Positions 31,445 through 42,403 of a DNA stretch of 64,000 nucleotides are shown here, piece after piece. Below the pieces are notes generated by a model that saw only the letters and a program-made list of their open reading frames with translations, did not search any database and was not told the origin of the DNA. The DNA lies in the NCBI GenBank assembly GCA_013423325.1, contig BLJB01000069.1:186001-250000 (forward strand), written 5' to 3'. Every line of letters begins with the position of its first letter. The first letter of the stretch is position 1. Origin of the DNA: Usnea hakonensis (lineage: Eukaryota; Ascomycota; Lecanoromycetes; Lecanorales; Parmeliaceae). The translations under genes and the position numbers were made by a program.

Positions 31445-32194
31445 TCATGCTGTAGCACCAGTCAAGATATCCGAATCACCAGCGTCCAACACTGCCATCG
31501 TTGAGCATCTATAGAGCTTTCCACAAGCGGTGCCTAGCTCGATCTGCGATACGAAATCAGTATGATCTTGCACCCTCCAAAGTCTCATGACAAGACTCCT
31601 TCGTTGGGTGGGTCCTGAAGACAAGAGTCTTGTCGTTGGACTAGAACGGGAATGACAGGGCACGGTAGATAGATGGTTGAGAAGGCTTACGTTGTTGCCT
31701 GCAAAATGATGACTATAAATACTGTCAGCGATGACCCAGTACGCTTGCTGTATGGGTTGTCTTACACGTTGGTCTTCGATAACATGGAGTAATATTCCAA
31801 TTCGGATTTGCCTAAAGAATGTCGGCGTTAGGCTTGGCTATGAGACGACAAGGACAGCGCTTGTGAACAAGTTTTTCATGTAGTCACTTTTCAAAGTCGC
31901 TCAAGATCGGTTCTAGGTGGAGATGAACTGGAGAAAGTACGTACGCAGCGGAGGAGTGTTGCCGGCAATGATGACCAACTTGGCTTTTCCAGCTCGGAGA
32001 GTCTTTAATGTGCTCTTGTACCCCAGGGTCACTAAGTAAAATGTGGTATCAGTCATTGAGCTTTTTGAGCTGGTCGATCCAGTGTTCGTGGCTGCTAGGG
32101 GTAACGAACCTTTCCCGCTCTTCATGACCAGTGCCAGACGGGAATTGATTGACTCCGCCGTCTTCTTTGACTTCTTCGCTGCTGCTGGTGCCAT
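31445..32194 (-). CDS. RPL30: 60S ribosomal protein L30 (eL30)
   Basis: Five exons on the minus strand: 32194..32110, 32031..31945, 31811..31766, 31712..31691 and 31543..31445; introns of 78, 133, 53 and 147 bp; 112 aa. Sequence landmarks: INSRLALVMKSGK, then VTLGYKSTLKTLRAGKAKLV, IIAGNTPPLR, KSELEYYSMLSKTNV and IELGTACGKLYRCSTMAVLD with DAGDSDIL. This is the L7Ae/L30e RNA-binding fold, binding a kink-turn in 25S rRNA. In yeast L30 represses splicing of its own transcript; the dense, short-exon structure here (one 22-nt exon) would allow splicing control, but no kink-turn was identified. The first donor (GTTCGT) is non-consensus. Confidence 0.95.
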
Positions 32195-32601
32195 CGTTGC
32201 GCTGTCTTTGGTTTGGTGTAGAGGTGTGGTTGAAGGCGCTCAGATCTCGTTGTGCTAGAATTTCACTGCGGCTAAATGTTTTGTGTGGGATGTTTTTTAC
32301 CTTAGCGTGCCGAACATGCCAAGAAAAAGCGGACCCTGGATCAGACCTTATCTTACCTCACAGAATCACGGCGGAGCCGGCAGTCGTTGCTTTGCCAGAA
32401 AATCCAACAATTAATATATCAACAAAGCACATAAGCACGAGCACTGAAGGTATTGCACCCTCTCTGTGAGACTATTTATAGTCTGCGTCATCATCTAAAT
32501 CCCTGAGCTCTATATAAAGGACAGGTGGTGACCACCCTGTCCGGAATGCTGTCAAATATACAGTTTCACGGGCTCTCCGAGTAAATTGTGGCTGTCAAAG
32601 C
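32195..32601. promoter_or_regulatory. Divergent promoter between eL30 and the coiled-coil gene
   Basis: This is the 407-bp intergenic region between divergent genes. A TATA-like TATATAAA at about 32511-32518 lies some 85 bp upstream of the + strand start codon. No conserved RP-gene box could be named with confidence on the eL30 side. Confidence 0.5.
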
Positions 32602-34476
32602 ATGTCAGCGCCCAACAAAAAGACGGCGCCTCCAAATAATGGCACAAATACAAGGCCTCAAGTCAACCCTACTTCTCGATCGTCACCATCCAAGTCTTCT
32701 ACAAGCATCAATGGTCTGGGCAGATCACCGTCTCTTCGCGGCGGATTATCAAGGCCGGGCCGGGGCGGGACTGCTCGAGCTTCCCCTCAAACTAGCTTTC
32801 TGAGCATGAATACTACAGCATCCGACGAGGTGAGCGAGGATGACGCGAGAGCGGAGCATATCTCAATCATGGACGAACTCAGAAGTCGGGTACAGAAGGC
32901 CGAAACAGCATCCGAGGAGTATCAACGTCAATTGAATCTCCTGCAGGCACGGTTGGATGAAAGTCAGCAAGAGCACGGTCAACTTGAAGACCGCTTGCAC
33001 CAGAACAACATGAAGGTTGAGGAACTTGAAAGTGACTCTGCCCAGTTTGCTCGCCAAAAACGGGAAATGCAAGATCTACATGACACAGAACGAACATCCT
33101 TGTTAAAAGATGTGGCTGAGCAGAAGAAGAGAGAAGAAGAACTGATTTCTGTCAATCAGCGGCTGAAAGAAAGTTTAACACAGCGAGAAGCCCGAAATAG
33201 TGGTGAAGATTCCAAAGTTGGATCACCAAGGATCCGTGAAAATGATCATTTTGCTCCGCCCGCCGCAGCTTCAAGCAGAGATGCCAAAGACCTTTCCAAG
33301 CAAGATACTTCCAAGCAAGTAGCCCAGAAGGACCAAGTCATCAAATCATTGCGTCTCGAACTAGCTGAGGCTCAGATAAAGATCATGGAATTGGACACTG
33401 ATGGAGGAGGTCGTGTTCACGAGTTGGAAAAGCAAATACTGGAAACACGGATCGCAAATGCTCGTCTCATGGAGGACAATGAGAGCTTCCAGCTACTTCT
33501 GAGCGAGAAAACACTGAACGGAGATTTTAGCAAAACCGAAGCAATGCAACAATCTTCCGGACTGGGTTCTCTGGCTGAAGAGTTGGGCTCCGAAGAGATT
33601 GAGTCCACCGATGACAAATCGGACGACTATCGACGACTGGAGACAGAAGTGAAATCACTCAAAGACCAGAACAAGGCTCTGGCCAAGTACATCGAGACTA
33701 TCATTGGCCGTCTTCTATCGCACAAGGAGTTTGAGAATATTCTTGACAAAACACCCGACCTCATGTCCGGTGCACCGCGACCCCAGACCGCGAACACCGA
33801 CAAGGAATTACCGCCACCTCCTCCGGCCAAAGATGACGAGCCTGCTCCCAGTTTCTTGCAAAGAGCAACATCAGTCATCGCTGGATCCGCTAAGCGCCCA
33901 CGCCCCAATAGTCAGATAATTCCGTCTTCTGCACCACCACCAGGTGAAGATCCCACAAAAGTACCAAGCATGAATTTGAGCTCTCAGTCTGAAGCGCAAA
34001 ACGCCGCTCCTCTAGTCAACCAGATGTATCGTGGTCCACCTTCCACCGGATCAGGTGGCCCTATGCTCAGCCCTGGTATCTCGCCTGGCGTGACCAATGC
34101 AACTCGAACATCCTTTTTCTCTCCTTCACTCGCTGCTACTTCAAATGCCACATCTCGTGTGCAGTCTGGCAGCGCAAGCCGAGCTTCTCGCGATGGCAAC
34201 AACGCAGGAAGCAGTTCGAACAGTACATTTAGTGACCATAGCGGAGGCGTAGATGGTAGTCCGCCACACGCCAATGGTAACTCTGCAACTAACAACTTTA
34301 CTGGGGCTGTTATGACACAGAGCCGTTTGAGACCCTTGAGATTGGTGCAGGAGAATCCGAAGCAAGAAGAGGATGCGGCCGCTGTAGCTGCAAGAAAGAA
34401 GGCCAATAGGGGAAGTTGGATGCCGAACTGGATGAATGCGCAGAGGATGGGAACTTTGGGCGAGAACAATCCATGA
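32602..34476 (+). CDS. Coiled-coil protein, fungal-specific
   Basis: Single exon, 624 aa. A basic Ser/Pro/Gly-rich N-terminus (about 1-75, including SLRGGLSRPGRGG) is followed by long heptad-rich coiled coil at about residues 85-215 (ELRSRVQKAETASEEYQRQL), about 240-310 and about 335-380. The C-terminal third is disordered and Ser/Pro-rich with a PPPPPAK stretch, and ends in a conserved tail RKKANRGSWMPNWMNAQRMG. Similar Pezizomycotina proteins are annotated only as 'M protein repeat' or coiled-coil proteins. The WMPNWM tail may be a docking motif; function is unknown. A scaffold or tethering role is inferred from architecture only. Confidence 0.85.
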   Translation: MSAPNKKTAPPNNGTNTRPQVNPTSRSSPSKSSTSINGLGRSPSLRGGLSRPGRGGTARASPQTSFLSMNTTASDEVSEDDARAEHISIMDELRSRVQKAETASEEYQRQLNLLQARLDESQQEHGQLEDRLHQNNMKVEELESDSAQFARQKREMQDLHDTERTSLLKDVAEQKKREEELISVNQRLKESLTQREARNSGEDSKVGSPRIRENDHFAPPAAASSRDAKDLSKQDTSKQVAQKDQVIKSLRLELAEAQIKIMELDTDGGGRVHELEKQILETRIANARLMEDNESFQLLLSEKTLNGDFSKTEAMQQSSGLGSLAEELGSEEIESTDDKSDDYRRLETEVKSLKDQNKALAKYIETIIGRLLSHKEFENILDKTPDLMSGAPRPQTANTDKELPPPPPAKDDEPAPSFLQRATSVIAGSAKRPRPNSQIIPSSAPPPGEDPTKVPSMNLSSQSEAQNAAPLVNQMYRGPPSTGSGGPMLSPGISPGVTNATRTSFFSPSLAATSNATSRVQSGSASRASRDGNNAGSSSNSTFSDHSGGVDGSPPHANGNSATNNFTGAVMTQSRLRPLRLVQENPKQEEDAAAVAARKKANRGSWMPNWMNAQRMGTLGENNP

Positions 34477-34830
34477 TCATCTAATCTATCTTCTCGATTT
34501 TTGAATACGATACCCTGGGGCGTGCGAAAGCCATGCGAGGTAAATAGCGTTAAAATCGTGGGTTTGAGTCCGAGAGGAGTAAATGCTCTACCAATCCTTC
34601 TACGCATAATATCCTGGTGATAGGAGCATTTTTTATTCAGATACCAATAGACCATCGTCCAGCATAATTCTTAAGGATGAAAGTTTCAAAGTTCCGACTG
34701 CTTGCTCGCTAGATAGTAAATTTGATCCGAGAGAAATTTCAATTGTACGCGGCTTCCTCGGAGGAATTTTCTTTGCATTGTAAACACTCTTGTGACCAAC
34801 CATGCCAATGTCACGATAACATACCAAGAA
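34477..34830. other. Intergenic region (3' flank and Aip1 promoter)
   Basis: 354 bp between two + strand genes. No gene is seen and no clear terminator or TATA element stands out. Confidence 0.4.
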
Positions 34831-36782
34831 ATGTCCATTAAAGCCGGTACATAACCCAAAACTGTACCCAAAGTAGTCTCATCCATCGAACCTGACTTTT
34901 CATCAGAGGCCACATGGGCCCCCTCCCCCTCCACCAACCGCGGTCAACCTACCCAACTTTCCTCCGATCCCAAGGGCGAACGAATAGCTTATGCTGTAAG
35001 CTCCCCCAAACCTCCAGAATTGGTCTACATCGGTTGACCAAGCCAATTTCCCAAACTACATAGAATAATAAATCAATTTACCTCCGTTCCATCGACCACC
35101 CTTCCCAACTAACCCACCAATACACCTCCCACACAACCACTACGACAGTCGCCCGCTTCTCTCCTTCCGGCTATTATGTCGCCAGCGGTGACGTCTCCGG
35201 CACCGTCCGTGTCTGGGACTGCGTCGGCGAAGGCCTTACCAAGGGCGAGTACCCCATCATCAGCGGCCGCATCAACGATCTAGCTTGGGACGGAGACAGC
35301 CAACGCATCATCGCTGTTGGTGACGGAAAGGAAAAGTTCGGACACTGTATTACAGCTGATAGTGGGAATACGGTGGGGGAGATTAGTGGGCATAGTAGTC
35401 AGATTAACAGCGTGAGTGTGAGGCAGCAAAGACCGCTGAGGGCGGCGACGGGCAGTGATGATACTAGTTTGGTTTTCTACCATGGGGCACCGTTTAAGTT
35501 CAATACGAGCTTGCGGAAACATCAGAGATATGTTTATGGGGTGGCCTTTAGTCCAGATGGGGGCACGTTGGTGAGCGTGGGAGCCGATAAGGGGGTTTGG
35601 CTGTATGATGGCAAGACGGGGGAGGCAAAGGGGCAGGTTGGGGAGGGAGAGCATACGGGGAGTATCTTTGCGGTGTCGTGGGCAAGAGATTCAAGGCGGT
35701 TTGCGACGAGTAGTGCGGATCAGACGGTCAAGATCTGGGATGCGGAGGCTGGGAAAGTGGTGCAGAGTTGGCGGATGGGTGAGGAAGGGAAGGTCAGCAT
35801 ACCGAATCATCAGGTTGGGGTTGTGTGGCCTGCTGGTAGATCAGACGGGCTGGTCATTAGTCTAGGACTATCTGGTGATTTGAATTACCTCCAGGAAGGC
35901 AAACCAGGCATAGTGCGGACGATTCAGGGAAACCAGAAAAACATCACCGCTTTGACAGTCGATGAGGAATACAGTTCGAGTCCGACTTTCTTTACCGGCA
36001 GCAGTGATGGTCGCATCTGTTCCTTTGATGATACGGGAGACGGCGGGACCGTCGACGGAGATACCCACAAAAACTATATTTCAGGCCTTGCCACTTCGAA
36101 CTCCGGTCGTATCTACAGCGTAGGCTGGGACGATACCCTCCGCTCCATCGACGTCTCCGCCAAAACCTTCACAGGCTCCTCCATCAAAACAGACGGCCAA
36201 CCGCGCGGCGTGGCCCTAACGTCCTCCAACATCGTGATAGCAACACACAAAGGCCTCTTCCTCCTCTCCCAAAAAGACGACTCCGTCATCAAACACGTCC
36301 CAACAACCTACGCCCCCACCGTCCTCGCAGCAAGCACGACCCACATCGCCGTCGCCGGCGACGACTCCCAACAGCACATGTACGATCTCGACCTCCACCA
36401 CCTCAAATCCATCCCGCACCCATCACAAGTCACCGCCTTCGCCTTCTCCCCGGCCCAAAACCGCTATCTAGCAGTCGGCTTCTCCTCGGGCAAAATCATC
36501 GTCTACGAACCCGAGAACCCGGAACCCGTCATCACGAGATGGTCCGCGCATACGGGCAGGGTCATGAGTATCGATTGGGATGAGAAGGGCGAGAGGGCGG
36601 TCAGTGGGGGGCTGGACACGGAGATTTTCGTGTGGAGTGTGCAGAAGCCGGGGCAGCGGGTTAGTGTGGCGCAGGCGCATAAGGAGGGGGTTAATGGTGT
36701 GAGGTGGGCGGGTGAGGAGTTGATTGTTAGTGTTGGGGGGGATGCGGCTGTGAAGAGATGGAGGGTGGAGGGGGTGGTTTGA
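34831..36782 (+). CDS. AIP1: Actin-interacting protein 1 (WD40 repeats)
   Basis: Three exons: 34831..34846 (16 nt), 34907..34995 and 35064..36782; introns of 60 and 68 bp; 607 aa, normal for Aip1. The tiny first exon gives MSIKAEATWAPSPSTNRGQP across the junction, matching the conserved Aip1 N-terminus; exon 3 begins NNKSIYLRSIDHP. The protein is two seven-bladed WD40 propellers, seen in repeats such as ARFSPSGYYVASGDVSGTVR, GVAFSPDGGTLVSVGADKGV, VSWARDSRRFATSSADQTVK and IDWDEKGERAVSGGLDTEIF. Aip1 binds cofilin-decorated actin filaments and speeds disassembly at cortical patches. Base composition switches C-rich to G-rich twice inside the gene (about 35330 and 36540) without disturbing the protein. 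Confidence 0.95.
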
Positions 36783-38857
36783 TGGGATGGGGGTTGGGGA
36801 ATAGGTTGGTAGGTTGGTAGATAGATAGCGAGCCCATGCGATGAGAGCTAGATGTAGCAACTGATGAGAATTGCAAGCGCTTCATCTCACCAACCACCAA
36901 CCCTTTTCGCACCCCTATAAAATTTCAAACCCTCCCTTCTTGCCAACCCCTCCCTGGACCAAATCAGCATCAGTACGTAGCACTATCAAGGACCATGACC
37001 CTCCCATAGTCCTCGCTACACTCGTACCCCTACCGCTCCGTCACTTAATACCGCCCCCGTAGCGCGGCCACGAGCAGTGCTTGGGACTTTCATGGTCTGA
37101 GCGGGCTGAGGTGCGAGCTATGGTGACGAGGTTGGGGTGGGGAAAGAGGTGGGGACTGGCATTGAGACTGTTACAAGGGCTGGGATCGGTGGCGGAGGGA
37201 AAGGTCTTGCTACCTTGGATATGATCTTGTTTGTTTTGCATAATGCTTCTTTGGGTAAGATCCAAGTGTACTTTTGGGAGGCTTGTGGCTGAGGTGTGAT
37301 AAAGCAGGTGCGTAAGTTAGGGACTCGTTGAGGTTTGGTGTATTATATTTACTTGACTTGAGGACTGTGTGGAGAGGAGTGTCGGGGCTATTTGGGGTTT
37401 GGGGGGTGTTGGTTGGTGAGTTGGTGAACTGGGGGTTTGGGGGTTTATTGAAGGTTTCTCTCGCCTGGTATTCAGATGATGGATTTGTTTATCTTGCAAT
37501 CGTGTTCCTGGCATTGTCCCTCGTGATCTACTGACCTGATGCATCGTATTTTTGTGTTAGGGATTCGCTAAGCTAGCAGCAATCATGAAGAGTTCCGTAA
37601 GGTACCTTAGTTTGTCTCGGTATTCGGAAATTATATCAAGTGTCTGTGCTCCGTACACTAGTATTCAAGGGAGCAGAGCGTTCTGTATATTTGAATGTTG
37701 CGGAGTTTAGTAATGATGAGACCGACAAATGAAGGTGTCTTTCGGAGAAATCGTTGACTGGGAGAAACGTGCTTGACAATTGAGAGATGGGAGGGAGTAC
37801 AGCAAGTCAGCATAATCGTTGGTCCCCCAGCTCCAATCGGTAGCGAATAGTAGCCGGGGGGGACGATTACCCTATCGTTCGTACTTTAAGCCGCAACGGC
37901 TAAAGGAAGTTAATACTCAGTGAGTATGGAGTCCAGTGACCCAGATTCGTTGGTATTGATCGACTGTAATTCGGTCCCGAGCAAAAGCCTATTGTCCGAC
38001 ATGTCCCATCCATCGGCCATTTGCTTAGAAAGTGACCTGCCGCAGATGAACAAGCGAGTACTATCATTTACCTTGAGGTAAGTAATGTAGGTAGTTATCT
38101 AAAAAATAACGTATTTCGTGCTCATAGCAACAGCAAAGATCTCGATGCGATGCAAAAAGAGTAGATCTCCGACAAGGGTCCGGAGGGGTTCACGCGATCG
38201 CGCCTGCTGTCAGATGATCACTAGTCCCATAATGGCCTAGCGCTTCCCTCGGCTGCAGTTTTCTGTTTACTGGTACGCGTCTTCAATAAATGAATCCAAG
38301 TCAACAATTTTTAAAACAACTCAGACACATCTATTGCTGACGAATACGACGCGCAACCCCCAGTCTTTTCCCATCAGTATAGTTACACATCTTGCGCAGT
38401 TGACCAGTTCGAGTTTGCCCTCAGTTTGGTCTGCTGCGAAACACCTGAGCTCAGTCATTGCGACATAACCCTCCCAACAGGTCGCAACCTTCCAGCCATC
38501 TAATTCCCATCAGTCAGAGAGAAGAGCGATAAGGAGATGGATGGGTGACAGGTGGCCTGTTTCGGAGGTGTGACTGGAGCTCTGCCGCACATTCCTTTTG
38601 ACAACATTCCTGGGATTGCGACACGTTTCAGCGCGTATGCGATAGCTCTGTTTGTATACACAAGCGATCAATAATAAGACGCCAAGAGCTGGATCTCTTT
38701 CCGAAAGTATACCACACATTTGCATCAGATGCTGGCGCTGCTATCTTAGGGAGAACAGAGCAGCTCTCAGTGATACCTCATAATCAGAGCAATCACCAAG
38801 ATCATCACCCCACCTACGTCAGAAGAGGAGGGGAAAGAATATCATATCTCATACCTC
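36783..38857. other. Long intergenic region upstream of the Wee1 gene
   Basis: 2.1 kb with no supported gene. The first 280 bp are C-rich (36880-37050) and then turn G-rich (37070-37460). A long upstream region fits a tightly regulated cell-cycle kinase, but no binding sites could be assigned. Confidence 0.5.
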
Positions 38858-41800
38858 ATGGTTGGCTCATACTCTTCACACGGCGATGCTGGGGGAACTC
38901 TACATTTCCCCTCGCCAACTCATATACACCATGTCGACCCGGCTTCAGCTTTTAGACAGCTACGGCGCTCTCTTTCCAGGTCACCCTCAAAAGGCCCGGC
39001 TTTCCGATTAGTCACGTCAAAGTCAACATCTCCATCGCCTAGCTCTCCGCTTTCGCCCTCACGAGAACCGCCTCCGAACCGATCGATATCAGCAAGCTTG
39101 CTCTCGCCTACACAACAAGTCTCTTCCCCATCGCCTCTGGCATTTCATTACCCGTATAGTGCACGAAAGATAAGGTCTGCCACTCGAAAAATCAGTCCCA
39201 TGCGCAACCCCTCACGCTCCAGCAGCATTCAGCGAAGTCCAAGAAAGAGAACGTTGAGCGAGTCAAGAAATCATGGAAACGCTACGCCACAGTCATCCGC
39301 GGGGTCAAGCGACGACCAAGAGAACAGGGACGAGCGAAGTGTCAGTCCTGTCGGAGGTCCGATGCCAGACGTTATGATCAAGGCGGATGCACCTCTACCA
39401 GATAGTAGCCCGTTTGCGCCAGCACGGGCGATCAGGAAGTTTGAGAGAGGCAATAGCTGGGGCGCAAAATCCAGTCCTCTGAAAAGAAGTGACGGAATCA
39501 TGAATCTGGATCAGGCCAATCCAGGAAGTCCGTCAAGAAAGAGGAGGAGTTTGCATGGGGGCATGTTCAATTCTGATTTCAACATCTTTGACCACGAAAC
39601 TTCGTTTGAGGAATATGGCGACCCACCTACGACCGATTTAGCAATGAGCACGGAATCGAGTGCTTCGGCTGACCACATTCCAGCGATGCCTAGACGAACG
39701 TCATCTCTGAGGAGAACAACTTTGCAGCAAAGACATGATAAGCCGTTATTTGCCAGGTCAAAGCCCAACACCGATCTTGCTCTCGACTTTGCCACTCCCG
39801 GACAGCCCTCACAGAAAGGCAGGTTTCGAATGTCGCTCGACAGTGTTTTGCCTTCTATGGCCCGAGATAGCCCATTTTCTTCGCAAGGCAGTCTCCCCAA
39901 TGCTTCTGCACATCCTATGTCTCAACATAGCTCGAAGCCGAGTGGCTCAAGCCAAAAACCTCAACCTCAACGTCATCCTTTGTCACGCACTATATCTCAA
40001 TCAACTTCGAATTCGAGCATGGCAGAAGACTCACCCACGCATATTCCGATCCGGCAGCCTGAGCAGCGACGAACATTTGTCGACTTTTCAAAATCGCTTC
40101 CGGTAGGCGCTGCGCGGCCCAGCTCTCGCGACCGAGAGTCTTCAAGCCAAGATTCTTCAGGCACGTCTTTCGCAACACCCGAGAACTATAAGTTGGTGAA
40201 ACCTCTGCCCGCAGCGTTTATGTCAACGGGTCTTATCTCGAAGCGTCACAAGAATGTCGAAGACCCACACGCTGGGTTCGGCGCAAGCAAAACCTCCATG
40301 CCAGACACGCCTTGCAAACGTCACAGCCTGGCGGAGATACCGTCTCCCTCGGCTGCGCGTGAAGATTCCTCGGTAAAGGCTCATCATGCCAGACACTCTT
40401 TCGGTACACCATCGACCCCATTCAACCCGCACACCGCACGCCTAGCGCCCGAGACTTTTGGTAAAGGCGTGAGCATATTTGGCAGCAATCTAGGTGGTAG
40501 CCTTCGACGAACGTCCAGCTTCCTCAATACTGACATTGAAGGTTCGCGATCGCCGCCTATGCAAGGCGATAGCCAGTCCAGTGCTGAATGCGACATCCCG
40601 CCCACCCCGACGAAGCAAGCCGGCATTCTGGGTAATGCCGAAATACTTTTTGGAGGAAGCGCGACGCGCAAAGACTTTGCGAGTCCTCTTTTTGGTGCCT
40701 CTGTTGATGCGAAGACCAAGTCTTCCCAGCATGAGCAGGATTGTAAGTTAATTCCAATTGGGTCACAGTCAGGAAAGGTGGATGGAGACAGTGACGGTTC
40801 GATGGATGATTCTCCATCAACCGCCCTGAGATTCAGAAACCTGTCCTCGATGACCCGCTCTTTTACCCATTCTCGTCTATTGCGGAATGTGAAGTCACCG
40901 ACTCCACTGCGCGAGACATTTTCCCTAGCGCCAAACTTCCTTTCAAGCAGACCAAAAGCTAAAATTAGTCCCCTATCTCCAGCCAGTCCCCTCGATGACC
41001 GAATGCTTCGCTTGTCCCCTCACACGCCCAAAGGGAGCATGATCCCGCCGGACCCAAGTGGCCTGTGGATATCTGCACACGCAAATGAGCAGCTGCGGCT
41101 TATGACTGCCTCGGCGAGCAGCGCCTCGAAGTATCCTCCTGCGACTCCGACAGCTCCTAGGGATTCCTTCGCCTCATTTAACAAATCGACATCCAGCGTG
41201 ACGCCTTCTCATGGGTCACTTACGGTAGAAGTCGACCCTATCCTTACTGCTCGCTTCGACAAAGTAGATCTGATTGGTACTGGCGAATTTTCTCAAGTAT
41301 ATCGTGTGACGCAAAAGCGGGAACTCAGGAGCTCTCACAGCTGCTTTTCGATCACTCAGACACAATCCCCAACTAGAACGCCGTTGCCAGATCGTGTCTG
41401 GGCTGTCAAAAAGTCTCGTCACGCATACATTGGCCCAAAAGATCGACAACGAAAGATTCAGGAAGTGAGCACGCTAAAGTCTCTCGGACATTCCGATCAT
41501 ACCGTACAGCTTTTTGATAGTTGGGAAGACAAGAGCCACCTGTATATTCAAACCGAATTTTGTGAAGAAGGTAGCTTGGACTCATTTCTTGATCAAGTAG
41601 GACGCAAAGCTCGACTTGACGACTTCAGGATCTGGAAGGTCTTACTCGAATTATCACGTGGTCTCAAGCATATTCACGATTCAGGCTTCATTCATTTGGA
41701 TCTCAAACCAGCGAATATCTTGATTACTTTCGAAGGCGTCTTAAAGATAGCTGATTTTGGCATGGCAACTCGGTGGCCAGCTCAACCAGGCATAGACGGA

Positions 41801-42403
41801 GAAGGTGATCGAGAGTATATTGGACCTGAAATACTGAGGGGTCAATTCGACAAGCCTGGGGATGTCTTCGCTCTGGGACTGATTATGCTCGAGATAGCTG
41901 GAAATATTATGCTACCCGAGAATGGAGCGTCATGGCAGCGACTTAGAACAGGGGACATGAGCGACGTCCCAAGCCTGACTTGGAGCTCAGAGACCAGCAG
42001 TATTCTTCGGGACGCGTCAGGAAAGCCTCTTTCTCAAGATAGATCCGTCGAGGACTTCTATGGATCGGACTCTGGTGAAGACGATTTCGGTTCTCTGAAA
42101 ATGTTGCAAGGCGAACGTGACAAAAATATGACAAACGGCCCGTACAATCTCCATCGATCGGGTGAACTTGCTCATCCCCCCGCCTTCATGATCGATTCCA
42201 ACGACCCAGAAGCTCTCGACAATATTGTCCGATGGATGATCTCACCCGAAACAGTGAACCGGCCAGTCGTGGATCAGATCCTTGAGACGACAGGCGTTCA
42301 ATGGGCTGAGTCCAGGAGACGAGCAGGTGCTACAATATTTGAAGGCAATTGGGGGCCTGCGGACGAGATTCTTGCGGATGACGCGGAAATGATCGACGTG
42401 TAG
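38858..42403 (+). CDS. wee1: Wee1-family mitosis inhibitor kinase
   Basis: Single exon, 1181 aa. The long disordered Ser/Pro-rich N-terminus (about 1-790) includes the fungal Wee1 start GTLHFPSPTHIHHVDPASAF and RQLRRSLSRSPSK, with many SP/TP sites. The kinase domain covers about 795-1150: VDLIGTGEFSQVYRV (Gly loop), WAVKKSRHAY (ATP lysine), HDSGFIHLDLKPANILI (HLD in place of HRD), KIADFGMATRW (DFG) and GDREYIGPEIL, the Wee1-specific activation segment replacing APE. An acidic/Ser-rich insertion sits in the C-lobe. Wee1 phosphorylates the Cdk1 tyrosine in the nucleus to delay mitosis (Aspergillus AnkA, yeast Swe1). Multiple SP/TP sites suggest Cdk feedback. Confidence 0.95.
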   Translation: MVGSYSSHGDAGGTLHFPSPTHIHHVDPASAFRQLRRSLSRSPSKGPAFRLVTSKSTSPSPSSPLSPSREPPPNRSISASLLSPTQQVSSPSPLAFHYPYSARKIRSATRKISPMRNPSRSSSIQRSPRKRTLSESRNHGNATPQSSAGSSDDQENRDERSVSPVGGPMPDVMIKADAPLPDSSPFAPARAIRKFERGNSWGAKSSPLKRSDGIMNLDQANPGSPSRKRRSLHGGMFNSDFNIFDHETSFEEYGDPPTTDLAMSTESSASADHIPAMPRRTSSLRRTTLQQRHDKPLFARSKPNTDLALDFATPGQPSQKGRFRMSLDSVLPSMARDSPFSSQGSLPNASAHPMSQHSSKPSGSSQKPQPQRHPLSRTISQSTSNSSMAEDSPTHIPIRQPEQRRTFVDFSKSLPVGAARPSSRDRESSSQDSSGTSFATPENYKLVKPLPAAFMSTGLISKRHKNVEDPHAGFGASKTSMPDTPCKRHSLAEIPSPSAAREDSSVKAHHARHSFGTPSTPFNPHTARLAPETFGKGVSIFGSNLGGSLRRTSSFLNTDIEGSRSPPMQGDSQSSAECDIPPTPTKQAGILGNAEILFGGSATRKDFASPLFGASVDAKTKSSQHEQDCKLIPIGSQSGKVDGDSDGSMDDSPSTALRFRNLSSMTRSFTHSRLLRNVKSPTPLRETFSLAPNFLSSRPKAKISPLSPASPLDDRMLRLSPHTPKGSMIPPDPSGLWISAHANEQLRLMTASASSASKYPPATPTAPRDSFASFNKSTSSVTPSHGSLTVEVDPILTARFDKVDLIGTGEFSQVYRVTQKRELRSSHSCFSITQTQSPTRTPLPDRVWAVKKSRHAYIGPKDRQRKIQEVSTLKSLGHSDHTVQLFDSWEDKSHLYIQTEFCEEGSLDSFLDQVGRKARLDDFRIWKVLLELSRGLKHIHDSGFIHLDLKPANILITFEGVLKIADFGMATRWPAQPGIDGEGDREYIGPEILRGQFDKPGDVFALGLIMLEIAGNIMLPENGASWQRLRTGDMSDVPSLTWSSETSSILRDASGKPLSQDRSVEDFYGSDSGEDDFGSLKMLQGERDKNMTNGPYNLHRSGELAHPPAFMIDSNDPEALDNIVRWMISPETVNRPVVDQILETTGVQWAESRRRAGATIFEGNWGPADEILADDAEMIDV

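Noticed and set aside
32863..33097. Minus-strand open frames antisense to the coiled-coil gene
   Set aside because: These are shadow frames of a well-supported + strand gene.
34545..34585. tRNA-like B box (GGGTTTGAGTCC)
   Set aside because: No cloverleaf arms or A box could be paired around it; one of two chance matches (another near 9483).
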